A DNA stretch of 64,000 nt. Source: Rhodospirillales bacterium 24-66-33. Its GTDB lineage: Bacteria; Pseudomonadota; Alphaproteobacteria; Reyranellales; Reyranellaceae. How positions within the stretch are numbered: the first letter of the stretch is position 1; each line of letters starts with the position of its first letter. The stretch covers positions 310,001 to 374,000 of the forward strand of contig NCHQ01000002.1 of assembly GCA_002281855.1 (NCBI GenBank). The letters run 5' to 3'. A program made the position numbers and the translations under genes. Positions 26,653 through 34,416 of the stretch are shown here, one piece after another. Below the pieces are notes generated by a model. The model saw nothing but the letters and a program-made list of their open reading frames with translations. It searched no databases and was not told where the DNA came from.

Positions 26653-27207
26653 ATGTGCGTTGATCCCGCCACCATCGGCGCGGTGGCCTCCGTAGCCGGC
26701 GCCGGCTTGAGCACAGTCGGCCGACTGTCTCAATACAGCGGCGCTTCGGAACTCTTCATCAAAAACGCCGAGGCCGCCAACATCGCGCTGGCGAACACCT
26801 ACAACGCGAACCAGACCCGCGGCATCCAAGAGGGCGACAAGGCGGCCACCGAGTCCTTCGACGTGGTCCGAGGGCTCGCCGAGGCGAAGGGCAAGGCCAG
26901 CGCCGAGGCCGGCGAGGCGGGCGTCGAGGGCGTGTCCTTCGCGAACATCCTGAGCGACCACGAGGCGAAGCTGGGTCGCGCCCGCGGAAACATCGACGCG
27001 AACTACCAGATGGTTCAGGGCCAGATCCAGAACGACAGTGAGGCGGCCCGTAGCCGCGCCAAGGCCCAGATCAACAGCGTTCCGCAGCCGTCCGAGACGG
27101 GCCTGTACGCAGGCGTCGGTGCTGACCTGTTCGGGGCCGGCCTGAAGATCGCGGATGCCTTCTCGCCGCCGAAGAAGACGAAACCCGGCGCCATCGAGGT
27201 GAAGTGA
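26653..27207 (+). CDS. Internal virion protein, T7 gp14-like (ejection protein)
   Basis: The 184-residue protein opens MCVDPATIGAVASVAGAGLS, the short N-terminal leader with a hydrophobic Ala/Gly helix that marks gp14-type internal core proteins of podoviruses. It continues with a long Ala/Glu/Lys-rich helix (about residues 35-140: NAEAANIALANTYNANQT, EAKGKASAEAGEAGVEG, QIQNDSEAARSRAKAQIN). gp14 relatives leave the capsid first and form a channel in the host outer membrane. RBS GGAGAGAAAG precedes the ATG. The gp14 counterpart in element 2 is at 36139-36831. Confidence 0.65.
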   Translation: MCVDPATIGAVASVAGAGLSTVGRLSQYSGASELFIKNAEAANIALANTYNANQTRGIQEGDKAATESFDVVRGLAEAKGKASAEAGEAGVEGVSFANILSDHEAKLGRARGNIDANYQMVQGQIQNDSEAARSRAKAQINSVPQPSETGLYAGVGADLFGAGLKIADAFSPPKKTKPGAIEVK

Positions 27208-27518
27208 GCGGGCATTCCCGCCGAGAGCTGCGACGCCTGTATGCGCCCTCCGAGCCGATTGAATTGGCCGGAGGTCGCTACAGGCTCATCGCTCGCGACG
27301 CTGCGGAGATGGCGCCGGGGCTGCTGACTTGGGACGCAGCGGCGGGCGGCTACAGACGAGCCTGTGTCTACCCAACGGACGAGCAGGCGGCGCTCGACGC
27401 GGGCCCCAGGCTCACCGCGCCGCGCTTCCGCGTCACCACTCCTGCCACTAGCGGGTCGCCTTGGTCGGCCCGCCCTGACACCAACACCACCCCACTCGAA
27501 AGAAACAGGACAACATGA
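27204..27518 (+). CDS. Small hypothetical protein (104 aa) in the virion gene run
   Basis: The GTG at 27204 overlaps the gp14-like stop by 4 bp and its own stop overlaps the next start by 4 bp, so it is translationally coupled on both sides. Residues 1-60 look folded (PIELAGGRYRLIARDA, LLTWDAAAGGYRRA); the last 35 are disordered. No family recognised. Confidence 0.5.
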   Translation: MSGHSRRELRRLYAPSEPIELAGGRYRLIARDAAEMAPGLLTWDAAAGGYRRACVYPTDEQAALDAGPRLTAPRFRVTTPATSGSPWSARPDTNTTPLERNRTT

Positions 27519-28014
27519 ACTCACTTCTGGCCGTCCCCGGCCGTGTCTACTTCCCACCGTGCTCGCCGACTACCCTGCTGGTCGCGCCCGACACGTTCTA
27601 TGCGCCGGAGAGGGTGCCGGCGCCGACGTGCGCCTAGCGATCTACAAGGACGCCAACGGGGCGCCCGGCCGGCTGCTCAATGACTTCGATCCGGTAACCG
27701 GGCTGGTCGAGACGGGCGCCGCAACATCCACCATGACGCCGCCGCTTGGGCTCATGGCCGGTCGGCTGTTGTGGCTCGCGTGCGTCTTCAGCGCTGCAGA
27801 GGCCACGATGCCAACCGTGGCAGCCATCGGCTCGTCTCGACGGTCCGGGAGCGAGTTCGGAGCTGCGTCGTTCGCAGAGCTGCCCACCTCCGATGACCAC
27901 ATGCCGAGCGGCGTGTCAGCGGCGATGGCGTTTGGCGCGTTCCCTGAGTTCGCGCCGGAGGTGGTGCCCGTGGTGGGCGCTGCAGTTCCGTTGGTTGGCC
28001 TGAGGGCCGCTTAG
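27515..28014 (+). pseudogene. Adhesin/receptor-binding-like gene with a -1 frame change
   Basis: From the ATG at 27515 the frame reads MNSLLAVPGRVYFPPCSP... to FYAPERVP and stops at 27635. The downstream -1 frame continues GAGADVRLAIYKDANGAPG and further to 28014, ending GAAVPLVGLRAA. Together they give the module seen in many phage tail tip or fibre proteins (YFP start, VRLaIYkD.nGaPG.Ll, then LWLACVFSAAE). The join lies around 27615, in GTGCCGGCGCC. One lost base would explain it; programmed slippage or a sequencing error are alternatives. No classical slippery heptamer is seen. Confidence 0.55.
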
Positions 28015-28020
28015 GGTGAT

Positions 28021-28066
28021 GCCTCCTCGGTCCTCGACAATATCGCTGGGCCGAGGGGGCATTTCA
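28021..28066. terminator. Likely bidirectional terminator between convergent genes
   Basis: GCCTCCTCGG (28021-28030) and CCGAGGGGGC (28051-28060) pair over 10 positions with one G-T pair. It separates the adhesin-like frame from the minus-strand HEPN gene; the T-tract is weak. Confidence 0.45.
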
Positions 28067-29545
28067 GTGTCGCGTGATTGCCTGCATTATTCGTCTGACC
28101 TCGACATAGAGGAACAGCTCATCGTCAGTCGTGATCAATCGGGCGTGCATCGTATCAAGCCTGATCGGGTAGAGCCTTTGGAAGGACTCCCGCACGGCTT
28201 CTTCACGCTCGAAATACGGCGCGAAAACCTCGCGCCAGTTATCTCGCCGGACGATGATGGCTAGGTACTCAGTAAAATCCGCAAAGGCGATAAGCGGCAC
28301 TTCCGACGCACGGGCGCCAGCCTTGCTGTGCTTCTCTATCCACCGCTCATAAAAGCCGTTAGGCAGGCGATGCTGCGGCCACTTCTCCCCGAACGCAGCT
28401 CGCATCCGTTCGTCAATAAACCGCCTAAGCTGTGTCTCAAATCGCAGCAGCCAATTGTGCGCCTTGTTCGTCCTCTCAAACGCCGCTTCTTCCCCCTCAT
28501 CACCGGCGGTCTCCACAGGCGGGGCGAATACAGCGATCAGCGCGGGCCGCTCCGTACTGATCCCAGCCACCTTAGCGCTCTCCGCGAAGGCGTCGGCCGG
28601 CATGTCAGTTAGGGCGCCGTCGAACCCCATCGAGCGATACAGCTTGGCCCGCTCTTCGAGGCCCAAGAGGACCTCCTCACCGAACGAAACGGCGTCACGC
28701 CAGTCGCCAAGCGCCGACCGATAGGCGGCCGAAGATTCGACCGAGAACGGCGTCGCCCCCGACAGCAGCCGGCCTATCCCTTGCAACTCGATAAAGCCGC
28801 GAACAGACCCCAGCGGGTCGACGGAGTTGAGCCAAGGCCGATGCATCTCACGAAAGGCTCTATCGGCCTCCGCGGCGCTCACCAGTTGAGCGAGGGTATC
28901 GGCCACACTCGGCCCCCTCATTGCGTCGGCGTAGAGAAGATTGACCTCGTCTGCTCCTGGAAGCCGGAAGCCTCTTGCGAAATCCTGGGCTACCCGCTGA
29001 ACGTGTTGCGCTTCCGCCATGGCGATCAATTGCGCGTTCGCTACTCCGGCGTAGGTGCCTAGGTCGCTCGCCAGCCCGCTCGCCGCGCGGAGCATTGCGC
29101 TATGGGCCTCATCTTGGGCTGCCAGCCGCGCGAATTCGGCGCCGACGCCATCAACACGCCGCAGGGCACTACTAATGGCTGACAGCTCTTGCTGGGCTAT
29201 TTGCCAAGCTGAGTGCTGCCGCAATGGGGCCATCGCGTGCTCGCGCTGAACCACGTTCGCTACGGCGTATGCAGTCGTCTCTGGCCTTAGTGCCGCCTCC
29301 GCTCTCATACGCTCTTCAAGCACGCCTAGGGCGGACGTCGGGTAGCCCCGCTCCGTCGCCAACGTTCCGAGGGTGCGAAGATGCGCCTGCTCCGCCGCGT
29401 TTCGGATGTGGTCGGTCACGCCGAATGCCGCTCGGTCTGCGGCGCGGAGCGGATCGTAGGTGCGCTCAAGCTCCCGCATTTTGCGGCGGACCCCGCCTGG
29501 GTCCTCAAGCTCGGCTAGCCTGTCAGCAAGTGACTTGATGTCCAT
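28064..29545 (-). CDS. Swt1-type HEPN protein (candidate defence gene)
   Basis: The 493-residue protein has a long helical N-terminal region and a C-terminal domain from about 360: NWLLRFETQLRRFIDERMRA, ADFTEYLAIIVRRDNWREVF and then R462-LDTM-H467. The layout (helix, nW..f, R-X4-H) resembles Swt1-type HEPN domains, often found in abortive-infection genes. The ATG at 29545 is the most upstream start. It is the only minus-strand gene at the right end of element 1, the usual cargo position, and is convergent with the virion genes. Nuclease activity is inferred. Confidence 0.6.
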   Translation of the reverse strand: MDIKSLADRLAELEDPGGVRRKMRELERTYDPLRAADRAAFGVTDHIRNAAEQAHLRTLGTLATERGYPTSALGVLEERMRAEAALRPETTAYAVANVVQREHAMAPLRQHSAWQIAQQELSAISSALRRVDGVGAEFARLAAQDEAHSAMLRAASGLASDLGTYAGVANAQLIAMAEAQHVQRVAQDFARGFRLPGADEVNLLYADAMRGPSVADTLAQLVSAAEADRAFREMHRPWLNSVDPLGSVRGFIELQGIGRLLSGATPFSVESSAAYRSALGDWRDAVSFGEEVLLGLEERAKLYRSMGFDGALTDMPADAFAESAKVAGISTERPALIAVFAPPVETAGDEGEEAAFERTNKAHNWLLRFETQLRRFIDERMRAAFGEKWPQHRLPNGFYERWIEKHSKAGARASEVPLIAFADFTEYLAIIVRRDNWREVFAPYFEREEAVRESFQRLYPIRLDTMHARLITTDDELFLYVEVRRIMQAITRH

Positions 29546-29635
29546 GCCTCACGCCCCGCATTGATCAGTGCCTATCTTTTCCGCGCCATACTACCACGAA
29601 CAAGACAGGAACACTTGATCACTTCCAAGGAAGAT

Positions 29636-29662
29636 TGTGTGTGTGTGCGGCGTGTGTGTGAG
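29636..29662 (+). repeat. Paired GT-rich repeats, likely integrase arm sites (right end)
   Basis: TGTGTGTGTGTGC and GCGTGTGTGTGAG lie 34 bp before att copy 2, in the same orientation as the pair at 15255-15280. The shared core is CGTGTGTGTGAG. Confidence 0.5.
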
Positions 29663-29700
29663 ACCTCAGTAAAAGCTTGATTTTACTGGGTCACAAGGTA

Positions 29701-29716
29701 ATGGCGGAGGGGATGG
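29701..29716. repeat. Middle attachment site (att copy 2)
   Basis: The 16-bp core ATGGCGGAGGGGATGG is repeated exactly, preceded by AGGTA as in copy 1. It marks the joint between the two tandem elements. Confidence 0.85.
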
Positions 29717-29764
29717 CCGCCGTGGGTTCTTCCGAGGAGTTCTAACAAAGTCGGGGGAGCGGTG

Positions 29765-29788
29765 AATAGGCCGTATTATCTGCCTATT
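29765..29788. promoter_or_regulatory. Inverted repeat in the integrase promoter region
   Basis: AATAGGC and GCCTATT are perfect inverted arms 10 bp apart, 84 bp before the integrase start. Two copies of CTTCCGAGG (29729 and 29792) flank it. These could be operator or arm-type sites. Confidence 0.35.
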
Positions 29789-29871
29789 TTCCTTCCGAGG
29801 GCTTCCAAAGAGTTCCGATAACATCTAGAGTTTGTTTGTACGTAGGAACGCTTAGAACCCGGAGGCGGCAC

Positions 29872-31071
29872 ATGGCGCGAGGCATCAACAAGCTTTCAGC
29901 GAAGGCCGTGCTGGCGGCAAAGGAGCCCGGCCTCTATGGCGACGGCGGCAATCTCTACCTGCAGGTGACCGACGTTGACGGCAGTGGGCCAACGAAATCC
30001 TGGGTGCTGCGCTACATGGTCGCCGGCCGCGCCCGTAAGATGGGCTTGGGAAGCATCAACGATTTTTCGCTGGCTGAGGCCCGCGAGCGCGCCCGGCAGG
30101 CCCGCCAGCAGCTTGCAGACGGCGTTGACCCTATCGAGGCCCGCCTTGCGGCTCGCGACACTGCCCGCAAGGAAACCGCCGAGAACATCACTTTCAAGGC
30201 CGCAGCCGACAAGTTCCTGGCCGTGCACGAGGCGTCGTGGCGCAACGACAAGCACCGGGCCCAGTGGCGAAGCACCTTGGAGGCCTACGCCTTTCCCTCG
30301 CTGGGAACGCGCCCTGTGAAAGCGATCGACGCGGCGCTTATCAATGCCGCCCTCGCGCCAGTGTGGAGCAAGACCCCAGAGACGGGCTCACGGGTCCGGC
30401 AACGCATCGAGCGGGTCCTTCAATGGATCAAGGAGGGCATGCCCCTGCCAACGATCGGGAAGGCCAAGCGGGTACGCCACCACCCTGCCCTGCCCTGGCA
30501 GGAGATTCCGGCCTTCATGCAGGAATTGCGCGAGCGGCACGGCATATCGGCGCGAGCCCTTGAGTTTGCGATCCTGACCGCGGCTCGCACTGGTGAAACG
30601 ATCGGCGCGACGTGGTCCGAGATCGACCTGCAGGCCAAAATGTGGGTTATCCCCGCGCTTCGAATGAAGGCGGGCAAGGAACATCGAGTGCCGCTATCGG
30701 ATCGTGCGGTCCAGATCCTGCAGGAATTGCCCCGCGAGAAGGGCTCGGCTTTCGTTTTCCCAGGGGCCAAGGCGAAGGCTCCTCTGAGCAACATGGCACT
30801 GTTGGAGATGGTCCGTGGCATGCGTCCTGGGGCGACAACGCACGGATTTCGGTCGACCTTCAAGGACTGGGCTAGCGAGGCGACCAGCCATCCCGAAATC
30901 GTCAGCGAGGCGGCATTGGCTCATACGATCAAGGACGCGGTCGAGCGAGCTTATCGGCGCGGCGAATTGATCGAGAAGCGCGCCCGCTTGATGCAGGATT
31001 GGGCTGGTCATTGCACCCGGTCGCCGGCCGCAACCGGCAGTGTCACCCCACTACGGGCAGCAGCCGCGTGA
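29872..31071 (+). CDS. P4-type tyrosine integrase of element 2
   Basis: The 399-residue integrase has the DUF4102-type N-terminal domain (AKEPGLYGDGGNLYLQV, WVLRYMVAGRARKMGLG) and a C-terminal tyrosine recombinase domain with R239 in LTAARTGE, H324/R327 in THGFRSTF, H351 in ALAHTIKD and Y361 in RAYRRGE. P4-type integrases insert at tRNA genes, matching the tRNA-Ser site. GGAGG 7 nt before the ATG at 29872 fixes the start over 29836. It sits 155 bp from att copy 2. Though the element 1 integrase is of another family, both use the same core. Confidence 0.93.
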   Translation: MARGINKLSAKAVLAAKEPGLYGDGGNLYLQVTDVDGSGPTKSWVLRYMVAGRARKMGLGSINDFSLAEARERARQARQQLADGVDPIEARLAARDTARKETAENITFKAAADKFLAVHEASWRNDKHRAQWRSTLEAYAFPSLGTRPVKAIDAALINAALAPVWSKTPETGSRVRQRIERVLQWIKEGMPLPTIGKAKRVRHHPALPWQEIPAFMQELRERHGISARALEFAILTAARTGETIGATWSEIDLQAKMWVIPALRMKAGKEHRVPLSDRAVQILQELPREKGSAFVFPGAKAKAPLSNMALLEMVRGMRPGATTHGFRSTFKDWASEATSHPEIVSEAALAHTIKDAVERAYRRGELIEKRARLMQDWAGHCTRSPAATGSVTPLRAAAA

Positions 31072-31110
31072 GCCAGCCAGTAAGGACCAAGTTGGACCTC
31101 CTTAGAAAAG

Positions 31111-31380
31111 GTGAACTATTTAGTAGCCCTCGAAATTCAAACGAGAGGGCTACTCCCAGTGGACACCACCTCAGTAGAAGCGCTCGACGGCCGCTTTCTC
31201 CGCCTTAAGGACGTGTGCAACGAGACAGGCATGCCCGCCTCGTCCGTATATGCCGAAATGGCCAAGGGCGAGTTTCCGCGCCCTGTGCCGATCTCCGCGC
31301 GCCGCGTCGCTTGGCTGGAACCAGAAGTTAAGCAGTGGAAGGCCAAGCAGATCGCAAAGCGCGATAAGGCCGTCGCCTAG
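31111..31380 (+). CDS. AlpA-family regulator / excisionase
   Basis: The 89-residue protein has FLRLKDVCNETGMPASSVYAE and GEFPRPVPISARRVAWLEPEV, the full AlpA winged-helix pattern. In P4-like elements this protein activates or supports excision. The GTG at 31111 lacks a strong ribosome site; a GTG at 31159 is a possible alternative that keeps the whole domain. CCAGTAAGGACC (31077-31088) lies just upstream and recurs at 33766. Confidence 0.85.
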   Translation: MNYLVALEIQTRGLLPVDTTSVEALDGRFLRLKDVCNETGMPASSVYAEMAKGEFPRPVPISARRVAWLEPEVKQWKAKQIAKRDKAVA

Positions 31381-31628
31381 TGGCGGGCCCAAAAGCGATG
31401 AGGCCCGCCTCCCTGAACGAAGGCGAGCCCCACGCGAATTGTTCTGCTGGCAGGCCGGAACATCGCGAAGCTTATACCTTTCGAGTAAAAACTCAATCCG
31501 GCGGCCGTTTCTCGTGGGTCCCTGCTGTCATGGTCGCACACCGGCTCGTTCGCGACTTCGGCATGGACTCGACGACGGCGGTTGTTGTGGCGGCGCACTG
31601 CGGCTTCCTGACGGAGGCACCGCAATGA
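31380..31628 (+). CDS. Small hypothetical protein (82 aa)
   Basis: A GTG start at 31380 is next to the AlpA stop, and the stop overlaps the next ATG by 4 bp, supporting a coupled gene. The C-terminal half (VAHRLVRDFGMDSTTAVVVAAHCG) looks helical. The N-terminal 30 residues have weak coding character, so the start could be later. No family recognised. Confidence 0.45.
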   Translation: MAGPKAMRPASLNEGEPHANCSAGRPEHREAYTFRVKTQSGGRFSWVPAVMVAHRLVRDFGMDSTTAVVVAAHCGFLTEAPQ

Positions 31629-32134
31629 TCGACCTGGAGAGCGAACTCCGGGCCGCACAGGCCCTCGCCTCAGATCCCCGATGCGCACCGGCCTTTGATT
31701 TCCCCGCGGACCTAGCTGGCGCTGGATACGTCGAGATTGCCGGCACCGTCTATCAGCCGGCAGGGCATGGCGACCCGGCCGTAATCGTGGCCGTAGAGTC
31801 CGGCGGCGAGTTGATCGACCTTGCAGCCATTCGGCTTCGTGACCGGGCAACCGCGACACGCCTGGGCGTGGCGACACTCCTGGGCGAGGATGCCGTCGAG
31901 GCTGCCCTCCTCCACGATCGCGCGCTTCTGGTCTATTCCAGCGCGCTGCACTGGCTGCAGGCCGGATGCCTTGGTGTCGTGGTTCTGGACTGGCGGTCTG
32001 TCCCCTGGGCGCTCGCCGGAGTTTCCGAGATCAAATGCGCGACGCCGCATCTTGAGGAGCAGGTCCGTCTAGCCTTCGCGCTGCCGGCTAACTTCCCCAC
32101 GATCACGTCCCTGGAGGCGCGGCATGCAGCCTGA
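31625..32134 (+). CDS. Hypothetical protein upstream of the RepA-like ATPase
   Basis: The 169-residue protein starts at the ATG at 31625 with GGAGG upstream. It shows alternating strands and helices (GAGYVEIAGTVYQPAGHGD, LLVYSSALHWLQAGCLGVVVLDW, EEQVRLAFALP). The middle recalls a Toprim-like or primase accessory fold, but no catalytic E or DxD motif can be pointed out. Its stop overlaps the next start by 11 bp. A replication-accessory role is inferred from position. Confidence 0.5.
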   Translation: MIDLESELRAAQALASDPRCAPAFDFPADLAGAGYVEIAGTVYQPAGHGDPAVIVAVESGGELIDLAAIRLRDRATATRLGVATLLGEDAVEAALLHDRALLVYSSALHWLQAGCLGVVVLDWRSVPWALAGVSEIKCATPHLEEQVRLAFALPANFPTITSLEARHAA

Positions 32135-33281
32135 CATCGGGTGGGAACCAATCGAGGATATCGACCAGCGCCACGCCGTCGTCCCGCTGACGCAAATGCG
32201 CTCCGCGCGACTGCCGGAGGAATCTGCGATCGGTCTCGCATCTGCCGACGTCGCCCGCTGGGAGGGAGTCGATCCCCCAGAGGTAGCCTTCACGGTCGCT
32301 GACCTGGTGCCCCATGGCTGCGTAACGGTCCTGGGAGGCGATGGCGGCGCTGGTAAGGGCGTCCTGCTGCAGACCGCTGCAACGTGCGTAGCCGCGGGCC
32401 TGCCCTTTCTTGGGCACGCCACACGCCCTAGCAGCGCCGTCTATGTCAGCGCCGAGGATCCGGAGGGCGTCCTTCACGCCCGGCAGGCTCGGATCAATGC
32501 CGAGCTTGGCCTCGAGATGTCGGATCTTGGGGGCCGGCTGTTCATCAAGAGCGCCAGCGAGCGCGAGCTCTACCTATTCTCAGACGGTAAGCCTACGGCC
32601 CTGGCAGGCTTGCTGGAGGATGAACTCGCGGCGAGGCCGGACATTGGCTTTGTGGGCATCGATTCCGCCACGCTGGTCTTTGACGACGAGGAAATATCGC
32701 GACGGCGGGTTGGCGCCTTCATGCGCGACCTGAACCGGCGTGCGGCCCGGCTGGGCATCGCGGTCACCATGCTCATTCACACCAGCAAGAGCAGCGAGGA
32801 TTCCCCCGCCAAGGCCTTCTCAGGGTCAACGGCGTGGATGTGGCAGGCCCGATCCGGGTTGCTGCTCAAGGGCGAGACGAAGAACGACGCCCCGTCTTTG
32901 GCCCTGGTGAAAGCGAACTACACCAAGCCCGGCAAGAAGATCGAACTTAAGTGGACAGACCGAGGCGTGCTCGCCGCGGCAGATGCTCCCGACAGCGTTA
33001 TGGAGCGCTTCGCTGGCCGTGCCCTTCAACGCGAGATCCTGGCCCGTGTCGAGAAGGCATGGACCAAGGACGCGCCTCTCTCGTCCGCCCCTACTGCTGG
33101 CCGTGAACGCTACTTGCCGCAGGTCTTGGCCCGTGCAGGCCACAAGGCAGGAGCCGCGAAGGATGCCATGCTGGAGTTGATCGACACTGGCGCCATCGTC
33201 ACTGATCGCCGCTCGTCCCGCACCCCGAAGGGCCTTCGCATCGAGAAGGCGCCGGACTGGTACACCTCTGCTGTTCAATAA
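32124..33281 (+). CDS. RepA-like hexameric replicative ATPase/helicase
   Basis: The 385-residue RecA-fold protein has Walker A GGDGGAGKGVL (72-81), AVYVSAEDPEGVLHAR after it, Walker B FVGIDS (176-181), and the sensor segment MLIHTSKSSED with AFSGSTAWMWQARSG. This is the AAA_25/RSF1010 RepA pattern of replicative helicases in plasmids and satellites. The C-terminal 90 residues contain a winged-helix-like part (LPQVLARAGHKAGAAKDAM). It should drive element replication, possibly from the repeats just downstream. Confidence 0.85.
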   Translation: MQPDIGWEPIEDIDQRHAVVPLTQMRSARLPEESAIGLASADVARWEGVDPPEVAFTVADLVPHGCVTVLGGDGGAGKGVLLQTAATCVAAGLPFLGHATRPSSAVYVSAEDPEGVLHARQARINAELGLEMSDLGGRLFIKSASERELYLFSDGKPTALAGLLEDELAARPDIGFVGIDSATLVFDDEEISRRRVGAFMRDLNRRAARLGIAVTMLIHTSKSSEDSPAKAFSGSTAWMWQARSGLLLKGETKNDAPSLALVKANYTKPGKKIELKWTDRGVLAAADAPDSVMERFAGRALQREILARVEKAWTKDAPLSSAPTAGRERYLPQVLARAGHKAGAAKDAMLELIDTGAIVTDRRSSRTPKGLRIEKAPDWYTSAVQ

Positions 33282-33870
33282 TCCGCGTTTTTGAACGGTA
33301 GAGACCGGACGATGGGGTGTGTGCGCTTTCTTCGGGCTTGTGTGCCTGCTCTGCGCCTGCTCTTCCTGTAAGCCTCTGACAGCATTGGCAAATTCGCGCT
33401 GGCAGAGGGTGTGTGCTCTCTCTTCTGCATGCTGCGCCTGCTCTTCCCGTAAGCCATTGATATCAAAGGAAACAGGGGTGTGTGCGCTCTCTCCCCATAC
33501 CCCTATGCGGCCTTGGGGCCCGCTTGGCGCGGTCCCTGGCCTCAGTACGCGCGCGAGGCGGCCGGATCTGCCCCGGCCTTCCTCGGCTGGGGAGGCCTTC
33601 CGGCGATGCGCTCCGGCATGTCGGTCTCATCCTGTGAAGAAATATTCGCGGCGAGTTATGGGGTGCGGTTGCTCCCCTCTCCGCCCATCGGTCGAACAAC
33701 CCACTGTTATTGTTTGCCTTTTCGTAATGGCGTGTTCGCAAGGCGCGTCACTACGCACAAACAATCCAGTAAGGACCGCAGGAAGGGGTTGAGGCGCTCC
33801 GGGCGTATCCTGTCAGCAGACATACCAAGCACCGATTGCCTGCGGCAGCGTCGCAGCCCGGAGATCGCCA
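33282..33870 (+). repeat. Repeat-rich non-coding region between RepA-like and small-terminase genes
   Basis: GTGTGTGC occurs at 33317, 33409 and 33478. Each of the first two is followed by TGCGCCTGCTCTTCC plus a GTAAGCC tail (33352-33374 and 33433-33455). So there are two full and one partial unit with 92- and 69-bp spacing. Downstream are an AT-rich stretch (33705-33735) and a second copy of CCAGTAAGGACC (33766-33777). I see no gene. The place between a replicative helicase and a terminase fits a replication origin (iterons) or a packaging site. Confidence 0.55.
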
Positions 33871-34416
33871 GTGGCCAAGCCTCCCGTCCAGTACACGCCA
33901 GAACTCGCTGACGCGATCTGCGAGCGGCTGGCTGGTGGCGAGACGCTACGGGCGATCTGCCGTGACGAGGGCATGCCCGATGGCCGCACCGTGCGCCGCT
34001 GGGCGCTGGAGGACCTGCAGGGCTTCGGGGCGATGTACGAGCGCGCCCGGCTGATCGGCTACCTGGGGATGGCCGACGAGATCATCGACCTTGCTGACGA
34101 CAAGACGGCCGACACCATCGTGGATGGCGAGGGAGTCCGTCGCCCCGATCATGCCGCCGTGCAGCGGTCACGGCTTCAGGTCGACACTCGCAAGTGGATG
34201 CTGTCGAAGTGCCTGCCCAAGGTTTTTGGCGACCGGGTGACTGCCGACGTCGACCACCACCTGATGTTGGAGCACCGCGCCTCTTCGCCGTTCGAGCTTG
34301 CTCGCAGCCTCGCGTTCGTCCTTGCCCTTGGCCGGAGGCAGGCGGCGACACTGGCCGCTGAGGACGAGACGGTAATCCACCTCGACAGGTTTCAACCCAA
34401 GGAGAAAGCACAGTGA
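33871..34416 (+). CDS. Terminase small subunit, Sf6-type
   Basis: The 181-residue protein starts YTPELADAICERLAGGETLRAIC and RRWALEDLQGFGAMYERAR, then has GMADEIIDLADD, QRSRLQVDTRKWMLSKCLPKVFGD. This is the full Sf6/HTH-type small terminase pattern: an N-terminal helix-turn-helix reads the pac/cos site, and the oligomer hands DNA to the large subunit. No large subunit follows, unlike in a phage. GGAG lies 8 nt before the GTG. The next gene overlaps by 4 bp. Confidence 0.9.
   Translation: MAKPPVQYTPELADAICERLAGGETLRAICRDEGMPDGRTVRRWALEDLQGFGAMYERARLIGYLGMADEIIDLADDKTADTIVDGEGVRRPDHAAVQRSRLQVDTRKWMLSKCLPKVFGDRVTADVDHHLMLEHRASSPFELARSLAFVLALGRRQAATLAAEDETVIHLDRFQPKEKAQ

Larger units (their letters stand above)
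15177..29701. mobile_element. Element 1: integrative phage-satellite-like element, about 14.5 kb
   Basis: It is bounded by att copies 1 and 2. Contents in order: tyrosine integrase (+); three to four minus-strand genes including two HEPN-motif proteins; serine recombinase (+); a small gene; a non-coding region with twin dyads; a plus-strand run with a small-terminase-like protein and a helicase-like ATPase; a zinc-motif protein; an acidic helical protein; a gp14-like internal virion protein; an adhesin-like gene with a frameshift; and a third, minus-strand HEPN-motif gene at the far end. No capsid, portal, large terminase or lysis gene is recognised. Confidence 0.75.

Noticed and set aside
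33282..33485. CRISPR array
   Set aside because: Only two to three units with unequal spacing and GT-rich sequence; no cas genes.
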